Source: Candidatus Heimdallarchaeota archaeon
Lineage (GTDB): Archaea > Asgardarchaeota > Heimdallarchaeia > Heimdallarchaeales > Kariarchaeaceae
Reading direction: 5' to 3'
Length of the DNA: 5,193 nt
NCBI GenBank assembly: GCA_021399405.1
Contig: JAAFKL010000373.1
Span: 1-5,193, forward strand
In this document: piece by piece, positions 5,138 to 5,193 of the stretch
Position numbering within the stretch: the stretch's first letter is position 1
How the letters are laid out: each line of letters starts with the position of its first letter
Program-made: the position numbers and the translations under genes
Notes under the pieces: generated by a model
Database searches by the model: none
Told to the model about the DNA's origin: nothing
Seen by the model: only the letters and a program-made list of their open reading frames with translations

Positions 5138-5193
5138 TTAGTATTGGTGAAGCGCTTCTTTGTCACAATTTATCGGAAGTACTTGAAATTACA

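Larger units (their letters stand above)
3831..5176 (-). mobile_element. IS110-family insertion sequence (boundaries tentative)
   Basis: The core is the transposase gene on the minus strand. The 3' side extends at least to 3831, because homology with the remnant at 2149-2305 continues to there; this gives about 83 nt of noncoding DNA after the stop. The 5' boundary is less certain. The 10-mer AATTTATCGG at 5167-5176 matches the remnant's outer edge (2150-2159) and resembles AAATCTTCGG at 3831-3840, so it may mark the other end, giving an element of about 1.35 kb. If the end lies further right, it is outside the window. IS110-family elements usually lack terminal inverted repeats, and none is seen here. 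Confidence 0.6.

Noticed and set aside
5149..5158. Palindrome GAAGCGCTTC upstream of the transposase
   Set aside because: A perfect 10-bp dyad, but short and single; it could belong to the IS end or a 5' RNA structure and cannot be assigned without more upstream sequence.
1..5193. CRISPR array, tRNA, rRNA or defence operon
   Set aside because: No regularly spaced repeats, no tRNA cloverleaf or rRNA-like segments, and no recognisable defence proteins were seen on either strand.

Overview
The window looks archaeal. Strong TATA-like boxes sit where archaeal promoters have them relative to several starts (TTTAAAA at 944-950, TTTAAATA at 1792-1799, TTTATATA at 3267-3274). One start is preceded by the archaeal-type Shine-Dalgarno AGGTGAT (minus strand, 5137-5131). 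Terminator-like sites are plain oligo-T tracts, and two predicted exported proteins have archaeal-style surface-protein features (one with six N-x-T sequons). The DNA is AT-rich. The lineage cannot be fixed from the sequence alone. A CuA-type copper protein suggests an organism, or an ancestor, with a respiratory electron-transfer chain; methanogen/ANME relatives, Asgard, Thermoplasmatota and Nitrososphaerota all remain possible.

Layout. Positions 1-875 (+) hold the 3' part of a tandem helix-hairpin-helix (DUF4332-like) repeat protein whose start lies off the left edge. Next comes a monocistronic-looking gene (989-1618, +) for an exported, C-terminally anchored CuA cupredoxin related to cytochrome c oxidase subunit II. 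A 204-bp gap follows with an oligo-T terminator, an 18-bp perfect palindrome and a TATA box, leading to a small unrecognised soluble protein (1823-2137, +). Immediately downstream, 2149-2305 is a decayed remnant of the 3' end of an IS110-family element. Two divergently transcribed genes for exported proteins of unknown function (2375-3067, -; 3297-3800, +) share a 229-bp promoter region. The right end is an apparently intact IS110-family transposase (3914-5125, -) whose 3' end and downstream noncoding region are homologous to the remnant at 2149-2305.

How it fits together. No pathway operon is visible: genes are separated, change strand and mostly have their own promoters, so this reads as a mixed chromosomal or accessory region that an IS110 element has entered at least twice, both times just after the 3' end of a plus-strand gene. 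The most interesting signals are the IS110 3' end, where a perfect hairpin is retained unchanged in a degraded copy (a candidate structured-RNA or end-recognition element), the unusual topology of the CuA protein, and paired palindromes sharing TTACGTAA about 90-100 bp upstream of two different genes. I found no decisive evidence for a wholly new system.
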